A stretch of DNA of 64,000 bases from Pictodentalium vernedei (GCA_031216915.1 CM062297.1:530184971-530248970); one strand, 5' to 3'. Positions 43,458 to 54,639 are shown, counted from the first letter of the stretch. A program made the numbers and translations. Notes: generated from the sequence alone by a model not told the origin.

Positions 43458-45900
43458 TTAGCTCACCGAAGGGATCTAAACTTATCACTTGTAGTCCGTC
43501 TGGCATCGTGAACTTTTTAGCTCACCTGAACGAAGCTCAAGGGGAGCTTTACTGATCACTTGTAGTCCGTCGTCCGTCCATCGCTAACTTTACATCATCG
43601 ACTTTGAACTAAATCTGGTGTGCATGTTCCCTATCATATGTCAATTCAAGTTTGTTCAAATCAAGTTGACCCGCCCCTTGGTAGGGCCACGCCCAAAAAG
43701 TGAGCCTAAATCTTAAAAAATCTTCTCATGAACCAGCAGTAGCAGAGACTTGATATTAGGTGTGCAGCTTCCTTTTGAGGTGTAGACTCAGATTTGTTCA
43801 AGAGACGTTTTAGGGGCAATATTTGCCATCGTTATGGGAGGGGCAAGAATTTTTGCCCCGCCCCAAATTTCTATTTTCCAAACCGAGAGGCTGATTTGAA
43901 CCAAATTTGACATGAGGTTTTATTGGGACATAAGTAGTTAATTTATGCAAAAAAAATTTTTCCTGTTGCCCCATGGGAACCGCAGGAGCCAAAAATAGGA
44001 AAAAATTAAAATGCCCGGATCTCCAAAACTACACAGCACTGAGAATTCTTATTTGGTGAGAAGCTTCCTTAGGACCAACAGAATGGAATGGTAAAAAAAA
44101 TTGCTATTGGTTTTCTCATGGGGTACTTTTGGGGGACTTTGAAAAAGTGCTGAGTCAGCATTTTTTAACACTGTGGGTAATGGGAAAACATGTAAGACTA
44201 CTTTTCTCCCAAACCACTGCTCCAAAAGCTTTCAAATTTCACATATAACATCTGTGGAAGATTGTTTCACAGGTTTATTGAAATCAATTCCCTGGGTCCA
44301 TATTTGGCTCTCTATGGGAGCCCAAATGTTGAAATTAGAGCAGTTTGAGGAATATCCTTTAAAAATCTTCTTCTTAGATCTACCAATAAGAATGTTTTGA
44401 TATTTGGTATGCAGCATCCTTAGGGGGGTGAGATTCAAGTTTGTTCAAGCCGAGTCCCTGGGTTCATATTTAGGCTGAAAAATTGTGGTCCCGGTCCGGA
44501 CTCAGAAATTTTGGACCAAAATCTGGAAATGAGTTTTTTTTTGTTTTTTATGCATTTTGGTCAATTTTAAGACAAAAATTTTTTAAAAATTTTTTTACAC
44601 TGAAAATTTTGGGTCCGAAGGGACTGATATTTTGGACGAAAATCCAGAAATGAGTTTTTTTTGTTTTATGCATTTTTAGCTCAACTTGACAAAGTCAAGC
44701 TGAGCTATTGCCATCACTTCTCGTCCATCGGTGTACGTACGTACGTTAGTACGTACATCCACAATTTCCTTTGGCACACCTCACAGGTCGCATTTATGAT
44801 CAGATTACTTTGAAACTTGGTATGCTTGTTTGGGGTGACCTCTAGATGGGAGCTATCGATTTTCTTCAATTTCCGTCAAAAAATGTTGCCGCGGCCAACG
44901 TTCTAAGAACTTAGTTTAGTCAGAAGACTCAATATTTCCCTTTGGCACACCCTACAGGGCACATTTATGATCGGATTGCTTTGAAACCTGGCATGCTTGT
45001 TTGGGGTGACCTCTAGATGGGAGCTAACGATTTTCTTCAATTTCCATCAAAAAATGATGCCGCAGCCAACATTCTTAAAACTTAGTTTAGTCAGACCATA
45101 ATATTTCCCTTTGGCTCACCCTACAGGGCACATTTATGACTAGATTGCTTTGAAACCTGGTATGCTTATTTACGGTGACCTCTAGATGGGAGCTATCGAT
45201 TTTCTTCCATTTCCGTCAAAAAATGTTGCCACGGCCAACGTTCTTAGAATTTAGTCTAGTCAGACCACAATATTTCCCTTTTGTACACCCTACAGGGCTT
45301 TGAAACCTGGCATGCTAGTTTGGGGAGGCCTCTAGATGGGAGCTATCGATTTTCTTAGGTTTCTGTCAAAAAATGTTTTTTGGCAAAAAAAATGACATTG
45401 GTACCAATGATCTTCATTTTTGCCATTTCATTTATAACTTACCAAGTTCAAGTTTGTCAAGTTGAGCTACAGTGTCATTGACACTTTCATTGTAAATTTT
45501 AAGACAATATTTTTTTTATTTTTTTTTTTACACTGAAAATTTGGGGTCCAGGTGGGACCAAAATCCGGAAATTAGTTTTTTGGTTTTTATGCGTTTTGGT
45601 CCATTTTAAGAAGAAAAAAAAATTTTAGTCTGAAAATCTATTGTTCGGAACTTCGAAAATTTCCGAGCAAAAATAAAAAAAAATCTGTTTTTTATGCGTT
45701 TATCGCAATTTTGGGACGTAAAAGTGCGGGAACTGAAATAGAAGGAAAATCCTGTGTATTATGTGGGCACAATCACTTCATCCAGTTGGAATATGCTTTT
45801 CTTAGGAGGGACGTATGCAGCTTATTCTAGTGAAGTCCCTGGTTTGATATTTAGACTACCATGTCAGGTGAGCACCCTCAGGAACCCCTGGTGTTTCTTG
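43455..45900 (+). mobile_element. F1 element with two stacked 5' ends, hosting an F2
   Basis: Two F1 starts lie about 60 bp apart (TTTTTAGCTCACCGAAGGGA at 43456; TTTTTAGCTCACCTGAACGA at 43514), one inserted just inside the other. The head includes TGCTGAGTCAGCA at 44148-44160. T-rich units follow and are interrupted by the F2 element at 44678-45491. The 3' end CTACCATGTCAGGTGAGCACCCTCAGG-AACCCCTGGTGTTTCTTG closes it at about 45900. Confidence 0.65.
44675..45492 (+). mobile_element. F2 element, complete
   Basis: AGCTCAACTTGACAAAGTC...GTCAAGCTGAGCT start, a short ACGTACGTACGTT tract, four core units of about 172 bp, and the GTCAAGTTGAGCTACAGTGTCATTGACAC-TTTCATT end. It sits in a T-rich F1 unit ('ttttatgcattttt'...'tgtaaattttaagaca'). 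Confidence 0.75.
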
Positions 45901-45914
45901 TATTGTGTTCTGTT

Positions 45915-45951
45915 CAAGATGAGTGCTTCAGGCCCCGTGGGGCCTCTTATT
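45915..45951 (+). repeat. solo 3' end of the AGCTCATCTT-type element
   Basis: TCAAGATGAGTGCTTCAGGCCCCGTGGGG-CCTCTT matches the terminus at 3297-3341 with no body attached. Confidence 0.65.
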
Positions 45952-45989
45952 GAAATTGTTTGAAAAGTTTTTAAAATAACCAGTTTCAG

Positions 45990-46230
45990 TCCCCGCGGGA
46001 ACCCTTGGAAGTGAAGCAGTGCCTGTTCACTGCGGTAAACAGGCTCGGTTTTATTGGTAAAATAGGACCCAGTTACCAATGCTTGGGAGGTGCGCACCCT
46101 CTCTAAAATGAGCAACATGGCTTATTAATGCTTATCCCTGGTCTTGAGTTGATATTCATGTTGTGGTCATGATTATCCATTATACAAAAATATGTGACTT
46201 TAAACACCAATAAATAAATAAATATAATAA
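45990..46230 (+). mobile_element. second SINE-type element
   Basis: The head 'cactgcggtaaacaggctcg', 'aaaataggacccagttacca' has no clear tRNA boxes. The tail TGTGGTCATGATTATCCATTATACA, ATGTGACTTTAAACACC and AATAAATAAATAA is shared with the tRNA-derived SINE. The flanks ATAACCAGTTTCAG (45976-45989) and ATAACCAATTTCAG (46231-46244) form a target duplication with one mismatch. Confidence 0.7.
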
Positions 46231-46349
46231 ATAACCAATTTCAGGGATCTAATTTCTCTGGCTTTTTGAAGAATTCCAGGTTTTCACATCAAAGTGTACA
46301 GATTTTCAATAACTGATTTTTAAGGTGTTTCTTTTCTGTTGAATTTAGC

Positions 46350-46548
46350 TGTGAGTTTACTGTGGTGAACAAGCTCTGTTTCACTGATAAAATAGGACCC
46401 AGTGACTGATGCTTGGGATGCGAGTCCTCTGAAATAGGCAACATGGGGTATAAACGATTGACTGACCTTGACTTTTTCTCCATGTTGTGGTCATGATTAG
46501 CCATTGTGCAGAAGTATGTGGCCTTAAACACCAATAAATAAATAAATA
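46350..46548 (+). mobile_element. second copy of the same SINE-type element
   Basis: 'ttactgtggtgaacaagctc', 'aaaataggacccagtgact', 'gcaacatggggtataaacg' and the shared tail GTCATGATTAGCCATTGTGCAG...ACCAATAAATAAATAAAT align with 46030-46230. No target duplication established. Confidence 0.65.
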
Positions 46549-46703
46549 TTTGGCTGTGAACGGTCTGCTATTACAGCTAAATCACCTGCTGTGTTCTAGT
46601 CTGTTTTCAGGTAAGAAGCATGTGTTCCCATCCCTCTCCTCAGCCTAATTTTCTGTGCATCACCATGTAGCTCTGCACGATTTTAAGCTCATGTTTGGAC
46701 ACT

Positions 46704-47057
46704 TAGAGGGTGCGTGGTGGCTCAGTGGTTACGGCTTTGGATTTCATTCTGAAAGGAGTATGACTCAATCCCTGCCAGGGGCAACTGTGTTGTGTCCCTG
46801 GGCAAGGCACTCCATCCTGATTGCCCACTTGGGTCAACGTTGAACTGTGTACTAAGGCGTATGGCATGTCAATAGTGCAGTTGCTTCCAACCAATTTTAA
46901 CCCTGCTTGTGCAGAGTTGGTACGTTGAGTCTGACATTACTTGCAACTGCTTGGTGGTTCTCTTCAGGTACTTCGGCCGCCTCCTGTAAAACTCTCCGAT
47001 ACTAGGTGACCATGGGCAAGTTGGCTGTTGAAAGTGTTGTTAAATGCCAATAAATAA
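46704..47057 (+). mobile_element. tRNA-derived SINE, diverged
   Basis: Head GTGGCTCAGTGGTTACGGC, then a weak B-box region, TGTCCCTGGGCAAGGCACTCC, and the tail 'aaatgccaataaata'. The flanks TTTGGACACT (46694-46703) and TTTGGACATT (47058-47067) are the target duplication. Confidence 0.75.
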
Positions 47058-47138
47058 TTTGGACATTGAAACAATGCATCTTGAGAAGCCAAAAGTCACA
47101 ACATTTTCATATAAGTATATTTTAGCTTAATTTGACAA

Positions 47139-47456
47139 GGGCATGGTGGCTCAGTTGGTAGAGGTGCAGGCCGCAAGCCGAGAGCTTTTCGCTTCGAATC
47201 CCACCTGCGGCAACGACATTGTGTCCTTGGGCAAGACTCTTCACCTCCATTGCCCTCGTGGGGGCACGGTGATGTGTAATAAGGCGTACTGCACGTTGAT
47301 GGCGCATCTTTCTTAAAACAGTGCTAACCCTGCTTGTGTGACAGTTGCGTGTCATTGCTCGGCGATTCTCTGCTTCCTCCACCCGTAAAACTGTCGCGGT
47401 CATGATTGGCCATAGTGCAGAAATATGTGACCTTAAAACACCAATAAATAATAATA
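47139..47456 (+). mobile_element. tRNA-derived SINE with perfect 12-bp target duplication
   Basis: A box GTGGCTCAGTTGGTAGAGG, B box CTTCGAATCCCACC, core TGTCCTTGGGCAAGACTCT, tail ACACCAATAAATAATAATA. TTAATTTGACAA is present at 47127-47138 and 47457-47468. The insertion lies within the 5' terminal hairpin of the F2-variant. Confidence 0.92.
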
Positions 47457-47917
47457 TTAATTTGACAAAGTCAAGATAAGCTATAGCCATCATGTGTGCG
47501 GAAGGAAGTCCGTGAGTCTGTTCTCATTTTCTTTAGCACAGGCTAAACCCCGTAGTTCTTGTCCAATCATCACTAAATTTTATGTGCAGGTTTCAGGTCA
47601 TGTCTAGATGAGAACATACCATTTTGGTTGCAATCAGTCAGAAAACATCCTATTTTGGTCGGGTTTGGTCAACCGTGACGGACGCAGAAGCACATTACCT
47701 AGATTTCTTTAACACAGTCTACAGGTTGTATTTCTGAAGGGAGTTCATTGTAAATTGGGAGGATGACTTGATATAATGTCTAGATGAGAGCGTCTTATTT
47801 TGGTCATGATCGGTCAACTGTGACAGCTGCACAGGCATGTGACCTAGATTTGTTTACAACAGTCTACAGTTCATATTTATGAAGCTGTTTCATTGTAACT
47901 TGGTAGGTTGACTCGGT

Positions 47918-48742
47918 TAGAGATGGGCGGTTAACCGAGACCGAAGCAATTACAGAAAACCGTCGTTGCGGTTTTCAACTTCAGTGTTGAAATACTCTAA
48001 TCAGGTCTTCAATTCTCAGAATAAAGAGATAAACAACCTAAAATTAACCTTTTTTCAAACTTCAGAGATGCGATACCCCGTTTTCAGAACAGCTGCAGTA
48101 ATTGGTATTGCATTCGAGCATGGCATTAACCGCGGAAATGGGTGACAAAATTACTTCTTACGCATCATGTTTTAAACATTCATCTGTTATAAAATGTGAT
48201 TTCCTTTGCTGAACTGAAACTTGTCACTTGTTCCACATTTATAATGACAAATATATTTATTTCTACATGTAATTTTGAAACCATGAACTCCAAAGCCAGC
48301 GTCAAAATCACAGTTGAAGTTGGATGGAAATTTCGGGTTACAATGACCTATATATGGCTTATGAGCGACTTTTACTCGATAAAATATTTATGGTCGGCAT
48401 AATATTTTAGGGTGTGTCGGGTTACCCTAAACACAGGTATTTAGGGAGGGGGGCTAATTTTGCAACAGACTCAAGGCAAAAATCATTGTTCTCAAACTTG
48501 AAACTCTTGAGATAATTTATGCAAATACATTGTGCTAAGGAAATCAGAGTACAGGAAAAGGATATTACACAGGTGAGTTGAACTAGAAAGGGAGTCCCAT
48601 TGACACAAACTGGTGCCAAATACATCTTCTTACATGCAAATGCAATATATTGTTATGTTTGTACAATGAAAACCGAAACCGAAACCCTGACTCTTTGAAT
48701 GAAATCGAAACCGACAAGAAATTTGAAAACCGCCCATCTCTA
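47918..48742. mobile_element. non-autonomous hAT element with perfect 8-bp target duplication
   Basis: Ends TAGAGATGGGCGGTTAACCG and, from the right, TAGAGATGGGCGGTTTTCAA. GACTCGGT at 47910-47917 and 48743-48750 is the duplication. Subterminal CGGTTTCGGTTTTC-like repeats on both sides are typical of hAT ends. 825 bp, no transposase. It lies in the F2-variant core. Confidence 0.9.
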
Positions 48743-49595
48743 GACTCGGTATGATGTCTAGATGAGACAGTCCTATTTTGGTAATGATCGGTCAGCCGTT
48801 ACTGCTACTTGGGCATGTGAGCTAGATCCCTTTATCATTGTCTACAGGTTGTTTTTATAAAGGGATTTCATTGTAACTTGGTAGGATGACTTGGTGTATC
48901 TAGATGAGTCTTCTATTTTGTCGGTTGTGATCGGTCAACCGTGACCGTTGAATGGTCAAGTGACCTTGATCCCGTTAGCCAAGTCTATTAGTCATATTTA
49001 TGAAGGGATTTCATTGCAACTTGGTAGGATGACTCATTTTGGAATGATTTTACAGTAACTTGGTAACTTTGGTTGACATACGTCAACTGTGAGGGTCACA
49101 TCAACCCAGGCCTCAATTCTTTAGTCTGCACCTCAAAGTTAATGAGCGGAGGGGCTTGGTGGTTTATACTGGAATTTTCCGCATGTTTTGAGACCGTGGA
49201 ATAATCGGTTCGAGTTTTTATTGGAGAGTACAAAGATCTTCTGAATGCTTTAAAGGGTGCAGATATAGCCTCAGGTGGAACTGGGGTGGCAATGCCCCAT
49301 AGCAAGCTTTAGTCTGAAAGTGTTGGGTATATCGGTAAACCTTTTGGGGGTGGTAAGGGGGTAGTGGTCAGATTCCAGTTTGTTTAAATCAAGTCCCTAG
49401 CTTCATATTTAGATATTTAGTATACAGCATTCCAAAGTCAAATTCACTTTATTCAATAACAACACCAAGGGTTTATATTTGGGCAAATTTAACTCTGTGC
49501 AAGAGAAAAATTCTTTAAAAAACTTTTTCAAATCTACCACTCAGAATCTTTTGTTATTTGGTTTATAGAGCATCTTTGGAAGAGGGGGGGGGGGG

Positions 49596-51459
49596 CTTAT
49601 GCTCCCGACTTGGTCGGAGGGGGGTATCTAGTGGAGAGCTGCGTACGTTCGTGCCTAACGCAAATGTGTCCATCCGACATATTTGCTGCTCTAGCTCTGT
49701 CTAGCATCTTCGCGCAAACATTTACAGAGTTATTTTCCCTTGTTATACGCCCGTTTGAAAAACGGGACGTATTATAGTATGGCGTTGTCCGTCCGTCCGT
49801 TTGGTTTCCGAACAATAACTTTAGTATTTGTTTTCCGATCGGCTCCAAATTTGGTATGTGGTTTAATCACAACAAAATACAGGTCAAGTTCGAATATGGG
49901 GTCGGTCCGAACATTTTTCGCCTGAATTATGGCTCCTGTTGGACTTAGAATTCGTCAAATATTTGGTTTCCGGATGATAACTTTAGTATTTGTTTTCTGA
50001 TCGGCTCCAAATTTGGTATGTGGTTTAATCACAACAAAATACAGGTCAAGTTCGAATATGGGGTCAGTCCGAACATTTTTCGCCTGAATTATGGCTCCTG
50101 TTGGACTTAGAATTCGTCAAATATTTGGTTTCCGGATGATAACTTTAGTATTTGTTTTCCGATCGGCTCCAAATTTGGTATGTGGTTTAATCACAACAAA
50201 ATACAGGTCAAGTTCGAATATGGGGTCGGTCTGAACAATTTTTGCCTGAATTATGGCCCCTATTGGACTTAGAATTCTTCGTCAAATATTTGGTTTCCGG
50301 ATGATAACTTTAGTATTTGTTTTTCGATTGGCTTCAAACTTGTTAGTCTTTTTTCTCAAATGATTGAAAAAATTTAGTCATTTCACATAATCACTGATTT
50401 CAAAGTCTGACCGTAACATATATATATATGCCAGTATAAATTTCTTGCACTCTAAAAAAAATTGCAAATGTGTTAAAATGGTACAATTTGAACAGTTCAC
50501 GGGCGATGCCCAGCGGTGCTCTTGTTTAACTTAGGGGATTATTATTGAAAAATGTGTCCATCCAACATATTTGCTCCTCTAGCTTTGTCATCATACATTG
50601 AATTCAAATAATTTTTACCATGCTTATTCCTCAGAATGGGGGAACAGATCCTACAGTAGAATTTATTTCTTTGCATGAGCATTTACAGTGTTATTTGCCC
50701 TTGTTTAACTTAGAGGATGATTGAAAAATGTGTCTGTTCAACATATTTGCTGCTCTAGCACTGTCAATATTTGTCGGGATTCAAATAATTTTTGCCATGC
50801 TTGTCCGTCAACCTGGGAAAACAGATCCTACAGCAGAATTAACATCTTCGCGTAAACATTTACAGAGTTATTTTTCCTTGTTTAACTTCGGGGATTATTA
50901 TTGCAAAATGTGTCCGTCCAACATATTTGCTGCGCTAGCTCCGTCATCATACGTTGAATTCAAATAATTTTAACCATGCTTGTTCCTCAGCATGCTGGAA
51001 CGGATCCTACGAAAACGGATCCTACAGCAGAATTAACATCTTCGCGTAAACATTTACAGAGTTATTTTTCCTTGTTTAACTTCGGGGATTATTATTGCAA
51101 AATGTGTCCGTCCAACATATTTGCTGCGCTAGCTCCGTCGTCAATACGTTGAATTCAAATAATTTTTACCATGCTTGTTCCTCAGCATGCTGGAATGGAT
51201 CCTACAGTAGAATTAATATCTTCGCATGAGCATTTACAGTGTTATTTTCCCTTGTTTAACTTTGGGGATGATTGAAAAATGTGTCCGTCCAACACATTTG
51301 CTTCTCTAGCTCTGTCATCATACATTGGATTGAAATAATTTTTGCCATGCTTGTTTATATTAGTACAGATTGCTGCAGGCACGTCATGCTTTTGATGGCA
51401 TAATGCTATCCATGGTATTGCAGGAGGGAGCATATGCCACGCTTCGCGTTGTTCTTGTT
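49596..51459 (+). mobile_element. F11 Helentron-like element, hosting F10
   Basis: Start CTTATGCTCCCGACTTGGTCGG; 3' end GAGGGAGCATATGCC followed by the hairpin ACGCTTCGCGTTG and TTCTTG. Five core units of about 180 bp contain 'aatgtgtccgtccaacatat', 'ttgctgctctagctctgtca', 'aattttaccatgcttgttcc' and 'catttacagagttatttt'. F10 is inserted in the first unit. Confidence 0.68.
49743..50525 (+). mobile_element. F10 Helentron-like element
   Basis: Start TATACGCCCGTTTGAAAAACGGGACGTA (hairpin), then GTCCGTCCGTCCG. Three to four nearly identical core units of about 160 bp ('ggtttccggatgataactttag', 'tccgatcggctccaaatttggt', 'aatacaggtcaagttcgaat'). The 3' end TTCACGGGCGATGCC-CAGCGGTGCTCTTG mirrors the start. 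High unit identity suggests a recent array. Confidence 0.7.
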
Positions 51460-51670
51460 TAAATCTTTGCTCTAGTCTCATGTTTGGGCTCTGTAGTGTT
51501 ATTTAGCCATTGATACTGGTTAAAATCCTTCTTTAAACACCTTTATCAGATGAGCGATTAAGGCTTCGTGGGGTCTCTTGTTTGTTATTCACTCATGATT
51601 TAACAATATTTTATGTTTGGAATCGCAACTCACCATTGTAAATGTGCTGCAGCCAAATTACTTAGCCTTT

Positions 51671-51685
51671 TGTTTTATTTTTCAG
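51671..51685 (+). promoter_or_regulatory. 3' splice site of the RPL18 last intron
   Basis: TGTTTTATTTTTCAG is a pyrimidine-rich tract ending in AG, directly before sequence that continues a conserved protein. It sets the exon start. Confidence 0.85.
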
Positions 51686-51761
51686 ACCATTTGTCCGTTC
51701 TAAGGGAAGGAAGTTTGAAAGGGCTAGAGGTCGCCGAAAGAGCAGAGGCTACAGAAACTAA
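51686..51761 (+). CDS. RPL18: RPL18 (ribosomal protein eL18), last coding exon
   Basis: One base finishing a codon, then 24 residues and a TAA: PFVRSKGRKFERARGRRKSR followed by GYRN. This matches the highly conserved C-terminus of eukaryotic eL18, a structural protein of the large cytosolic ribosomal subunit; the preceding residue in the family is lysine, so the leading A can complete an AAA codon. The reading frame is intact. The upstream intron contains element DNA. The rest of the protein (about 165 residues) was not found upstream in the window, which implies a long last intron or further exons beyond what I can recognise. A processed copy is unlikely because the splice site is good. Confidence 0.88.
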
Positions 51762-51793
51762 GCAGTACAAGTCCAAGTTCTTGTAACTTATAC

Positions 51794-51799
51794 AATAAA
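51794..51799 (+). terminator. poly(A) signal of RPL18
   Basis: AATAAA 33 bases after the stop codon. A T/G-rich stretch ('gttcattgttttgtttttgtt') follows at about 51820, as expected downstream of a cleavage site. Confidence 0.8.
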
Positions 51800-51914
51800 T
51801 AAAAAGCTGTTGACCTCCATGTTCATTGTTTTGTTTTTGTTATTCAATTTTATCACATTTTAACTGTAAAAGTTCACCATTACAAAAATCTCTGCAACAT
51901 ATCTAATAAACATG

Positions 51915-53337
51915 CTGACGGAAAAAAGAAATGCAAGTTTTGTTTTTGTAATATAATTTTTTTTTATCTGTAGACCAAATGTAGTAAAATTTGACCCATA
52001 GCTACCTCAGTGTAATGTGTAGAGTTTTGGTTAAAATTCAGTCAACCGTGATCATGGGCACTCCATGTGCTATGGGCTTGAAAACCATACGAATTCGAAG
52101 TGTTGAACAGAAAACATCAATTGCCCAACATTTCATTTCCACTTGATTGAAAAGCAAAATTCAAAAATGTTCAACATTTCATTTCCACTTGATTGAAAAG
52201 CAAAATGACATGAATGTCCTCACTATTTATGCAGGGCCAATCGCAACGTCTTGTCGCCCAGCAATTTAGGGTCCATGAGTCAATGGTAGCTTGTTTAGTT
52301 GGGCATCTCAGAGCTGCAGGAAGATTAGCTGATGTCCCTGGTGTGGACATCTGCGTATTTTTTTGCTACGTCAGGATAGAGGCATTTATCCCTCAAACTT
52401 TCGTAACTGATTTCAGACTGTGACTGAGATGGCGAGTCAGGTTGTAGGCACTCATGGTCGAGTGTGTCCAAGAACAGTTAGGATTTGGTTGCAGAAGTTC
52501 AATTTAAAGACACAATGTCCCAACGTTGGTCCGCAACTTACACCCAGGCGATGCCAACGTTGATTGCAATGGCTGCAGGCACATGCACATGCACCAAATC
52601 GGTTCATGCTTTACAGGTCAGATGGACGAGAACGTTGCTATTGACATCGAGGTGAGCGGTATTATGACTAGTGCATTGAGGAAAACCACCGATTTGGGGA
52701 GAGACTGTTATGGTTTGGGGGAGGGGGATGGGATCTCATGGCGTGGTCATCCAGGGCAATTTTACAGCTGTTCGATAATGAGATCGGGTCCCCATGCCGC
52801 ATGTCCTTCCACTTATCCATGCACATAACCTTACGTTTTAGCAGGATAATGGAGTCCGCATGTTGCTAGGGTTTGTTGTGACATCTTCAACCAAAGCAAT
52901 GTCCAAATTCTCGATTAGCCACCCTACAGTCCAGATTTGTCTCCGATCGAGAATTTGTGGGGCAAGCTGAACAGGAGGGTCAGGAATCATGTCCCAAACA
53001 ACGTCGCTCAGCTCATGCAGGCCCTTCTTCAGAAGTGGAATAACATCCCTCAAAGGACCATAAACAACTTGATGGGGGTCAATGGTAAGGGAAGTTAGAG
53101 CAGCGACTGAAGCCCAGGGTAGGCACACCCGCTATTGATTTTGATCAGGAAATTGCGTAGGGTACCCACATATGAACGTTATCCATGCAAACACCATCTG
53201 TGTTAAGGCTACAAAACTTGTCAAAATTTAATCCGTAATGAAGAAATAACATCAAAATCCAAACAATGAAATAATCATCCACGACACATTTGAAATATTT
53301 ACCTCAGAAAAAAAACTTGCATTTCTTTTTTTCACTA
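51915..53337 (+). mobile_element. Tc1-type DNA transposon, dead
   Basis: Inverted ends GAAAAAAGAAATGCAAGTTTT (about 51921) and, from the right, GAAAAAAAGAAATGCAAGTTTT (53312-53333). A broken transposase lies between. A 41-bp direct duplication ('caacatttcatttccacttg', 'attgaaaagcaaaat') is seen at about 52117-52205. Exact boundaries and the expected TA duplication are unclear. Confidence 0.8.
52220..53100 (+). pseudogene. Tc1/mariner DD34E transposase remnant
   Basis: Tc1 transposases cut and paste DNA using two Asp and a Glu. Visible pieces are a helix-turn-helix-like LVAQQFRVHESMVACLV (52240s), RTVRIWLQKFNL (52470s), VMVWG (52710s), QQDN in which the codon GAT at 52845-52847 is the second Asp, and SPDLSPIENLWGKLNRRVR with the Glu at 52949-52951. 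The spacing of about 34 residues fits DD34E. Frameshifts and stops separate the pieces. Confidence 0.85.
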
Positions 53338-53523
53338 ATATATGACAACAGAAGTCATTGTGACCTTGTAACATTGTGACATGGTTTTGAAAGAATTGAA
53401 TTAACTGGTAGAGTGCTAAATTATTTTTCATAGGTGATTTGTAACCCAAAGTTTTTTGTATTTTTTTAAAATACCATGCTACCAACATGGGGAGCCAAAA
53501 ATCCGAATTGAATTTCGATCCAT
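53338..53523. other. short unassigned spacer
   Basis: AT-rich DNA between the Tc1 end and the truncated DIRS copy C. Nothing recognised. Confidence 0.35.
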
Positions 53524-53526
53524 TTC

Positions 53527-54440
53527 CGAGCTCATTCGTCTGCGGTAACGTCGGCCTACTTGGACAACATTCTTCAGAGGTACGGCAACAGAATAACGCT
53601 TCAGAACGATGTTCAGAGTCTGCTTCAACTGCTCCGATGTCTCGGTTTCATAGTAAACGAAAAGAAGTTGGATCTAGTTCCGTCCAAGTTGTTCATCCAC
53701 TTGGGAATGAGCTTCGAGATGCACAACAATCTGGTTTGTCTGCCGTTACCCAGAGCGAAATTAGTCAGTTGTTAGGCTCGCTTTTGTCTTCACTCAGATG
53801 TAGTAACAGCGAGAGAATTCATGCGACTGATAGGTTTGTGCAGAGCCACCGCGGATCTTATTCCGATGGGATGCCTACGCACTCATCCACTCCAGATATT
53901 TTTTAATCGGAATTGGAGTGTGAAGATTCATTCGCTCGAAATGAACATCGTCTTGTCAAACCAAGTAAAACAAGAGATTCAGACTTGGGCAGATATTCAG
54001 TGGTTAACTCAGGGAGTGCCACTGCAACTGCCGGATTTTTACAACGGATGCGATTCAAACAGGTTGGGGCGCAACCTTGAACCCAACAGATTCGAGGTGC
54101 CAGGGTCTTTTGGGATCTGCAGTTCCTAAACAAGCACATAAACATCAAAGAGATGATGTCAATTTGGCTTGCGCTACGTCATTGGATGAACATTATTCAG
54201 AATTCACATGTTCGAATTCTGTCCGACAATTCGACAGTAGTAGCGTATATATTCGGAACCAGGGAGGCACTCATTCCATTCCATTGTTCAACTTAACGGA
54301 GAGTATCCTTCTGTTTGTCCTGGAGCATCAGGTTCTTCTGTCGGTCCGTCATATTCTGGGTCGTCTGAACATTCTAGCGGACTCCCTTTCTCGGAAAGGT
54401 ATGTTGCCGTCAGAATGGTCTCGCAACAAATGAGTATTCA
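53527..54440 (+). pseudogene. RT C-terminus and RNase H, DIRS copy C
   Basis: The RT box is Y-L-D-N at 53557-53568 (GAC AAC) where copy B has Y-L-D-D, so the second catalytic aspartate is lost. The RT tail GFIVNEKKLDLVPSKLFIHL follows. RNase H pieces: KQEIQTWADIQWLTQGV, the SDNS-equivalent in 'ctgtccgacaattcgaca' (about 54219), and HILGRLNILADSLSRKG (54353-54403). Several frameshifts. Confidence 0.85.
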
Positions 54441-54639
54441 ATCAGATCTGCTACCAATGGAATCGTCCTATGATAGACTTGTTGCAGACGTATGTGTCGC
54501 CATGCCCAGATCCTTGCGCGTTCGCAGTAGACACTCTCTCGATCTCTTGGGACGGAATGATAGGATACGTATATCCTCCAGCTCCGTTGATTCAACAGAT
54601 ATTGCTTTAAATCAAGCAATCTCACTGCAAGATTCTGTT

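Larger units (their letters stand above)
47121..49139 (+). mobile_element. F2-variant element, split by SINE and hAT
   Basis: Start TTTAGCTTAATTTGACAAAGTCAAGATAAGCTAT, split after TTGACAA by the SINE. Core units match 3400-4500. The core is interrupted at 47918 by a hAT. The last unit ends near 49135 ('cctcaattctttagtctgca') without the terminal hairpin. Confidence 0.65.
49140..51581 (+). mobile_element. F1 element, 5' part lost, hosting F11
   Basis: F1-type core ('cagattccagtttgtttaaatc', 'gtccctagcttcatattt', 'ttttgttatttggtttatag') runs to 49595, is interrupted by F11, and resumes at 51460. The 3' end CAGATGAGCGATTAAGGCTTCGTGGGG-TCTCTTG closes at 51581, just 100 bp before the RPL18 exon. 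Confidence 0.6.

Noticed and set aside
48196-48402. 68-aa frame in the hAT at 47918-48742 as a transposase fragment
   Set aside because: No hAT dimerisation or BED motifs; composition like neighbouring AT-rich DNA.
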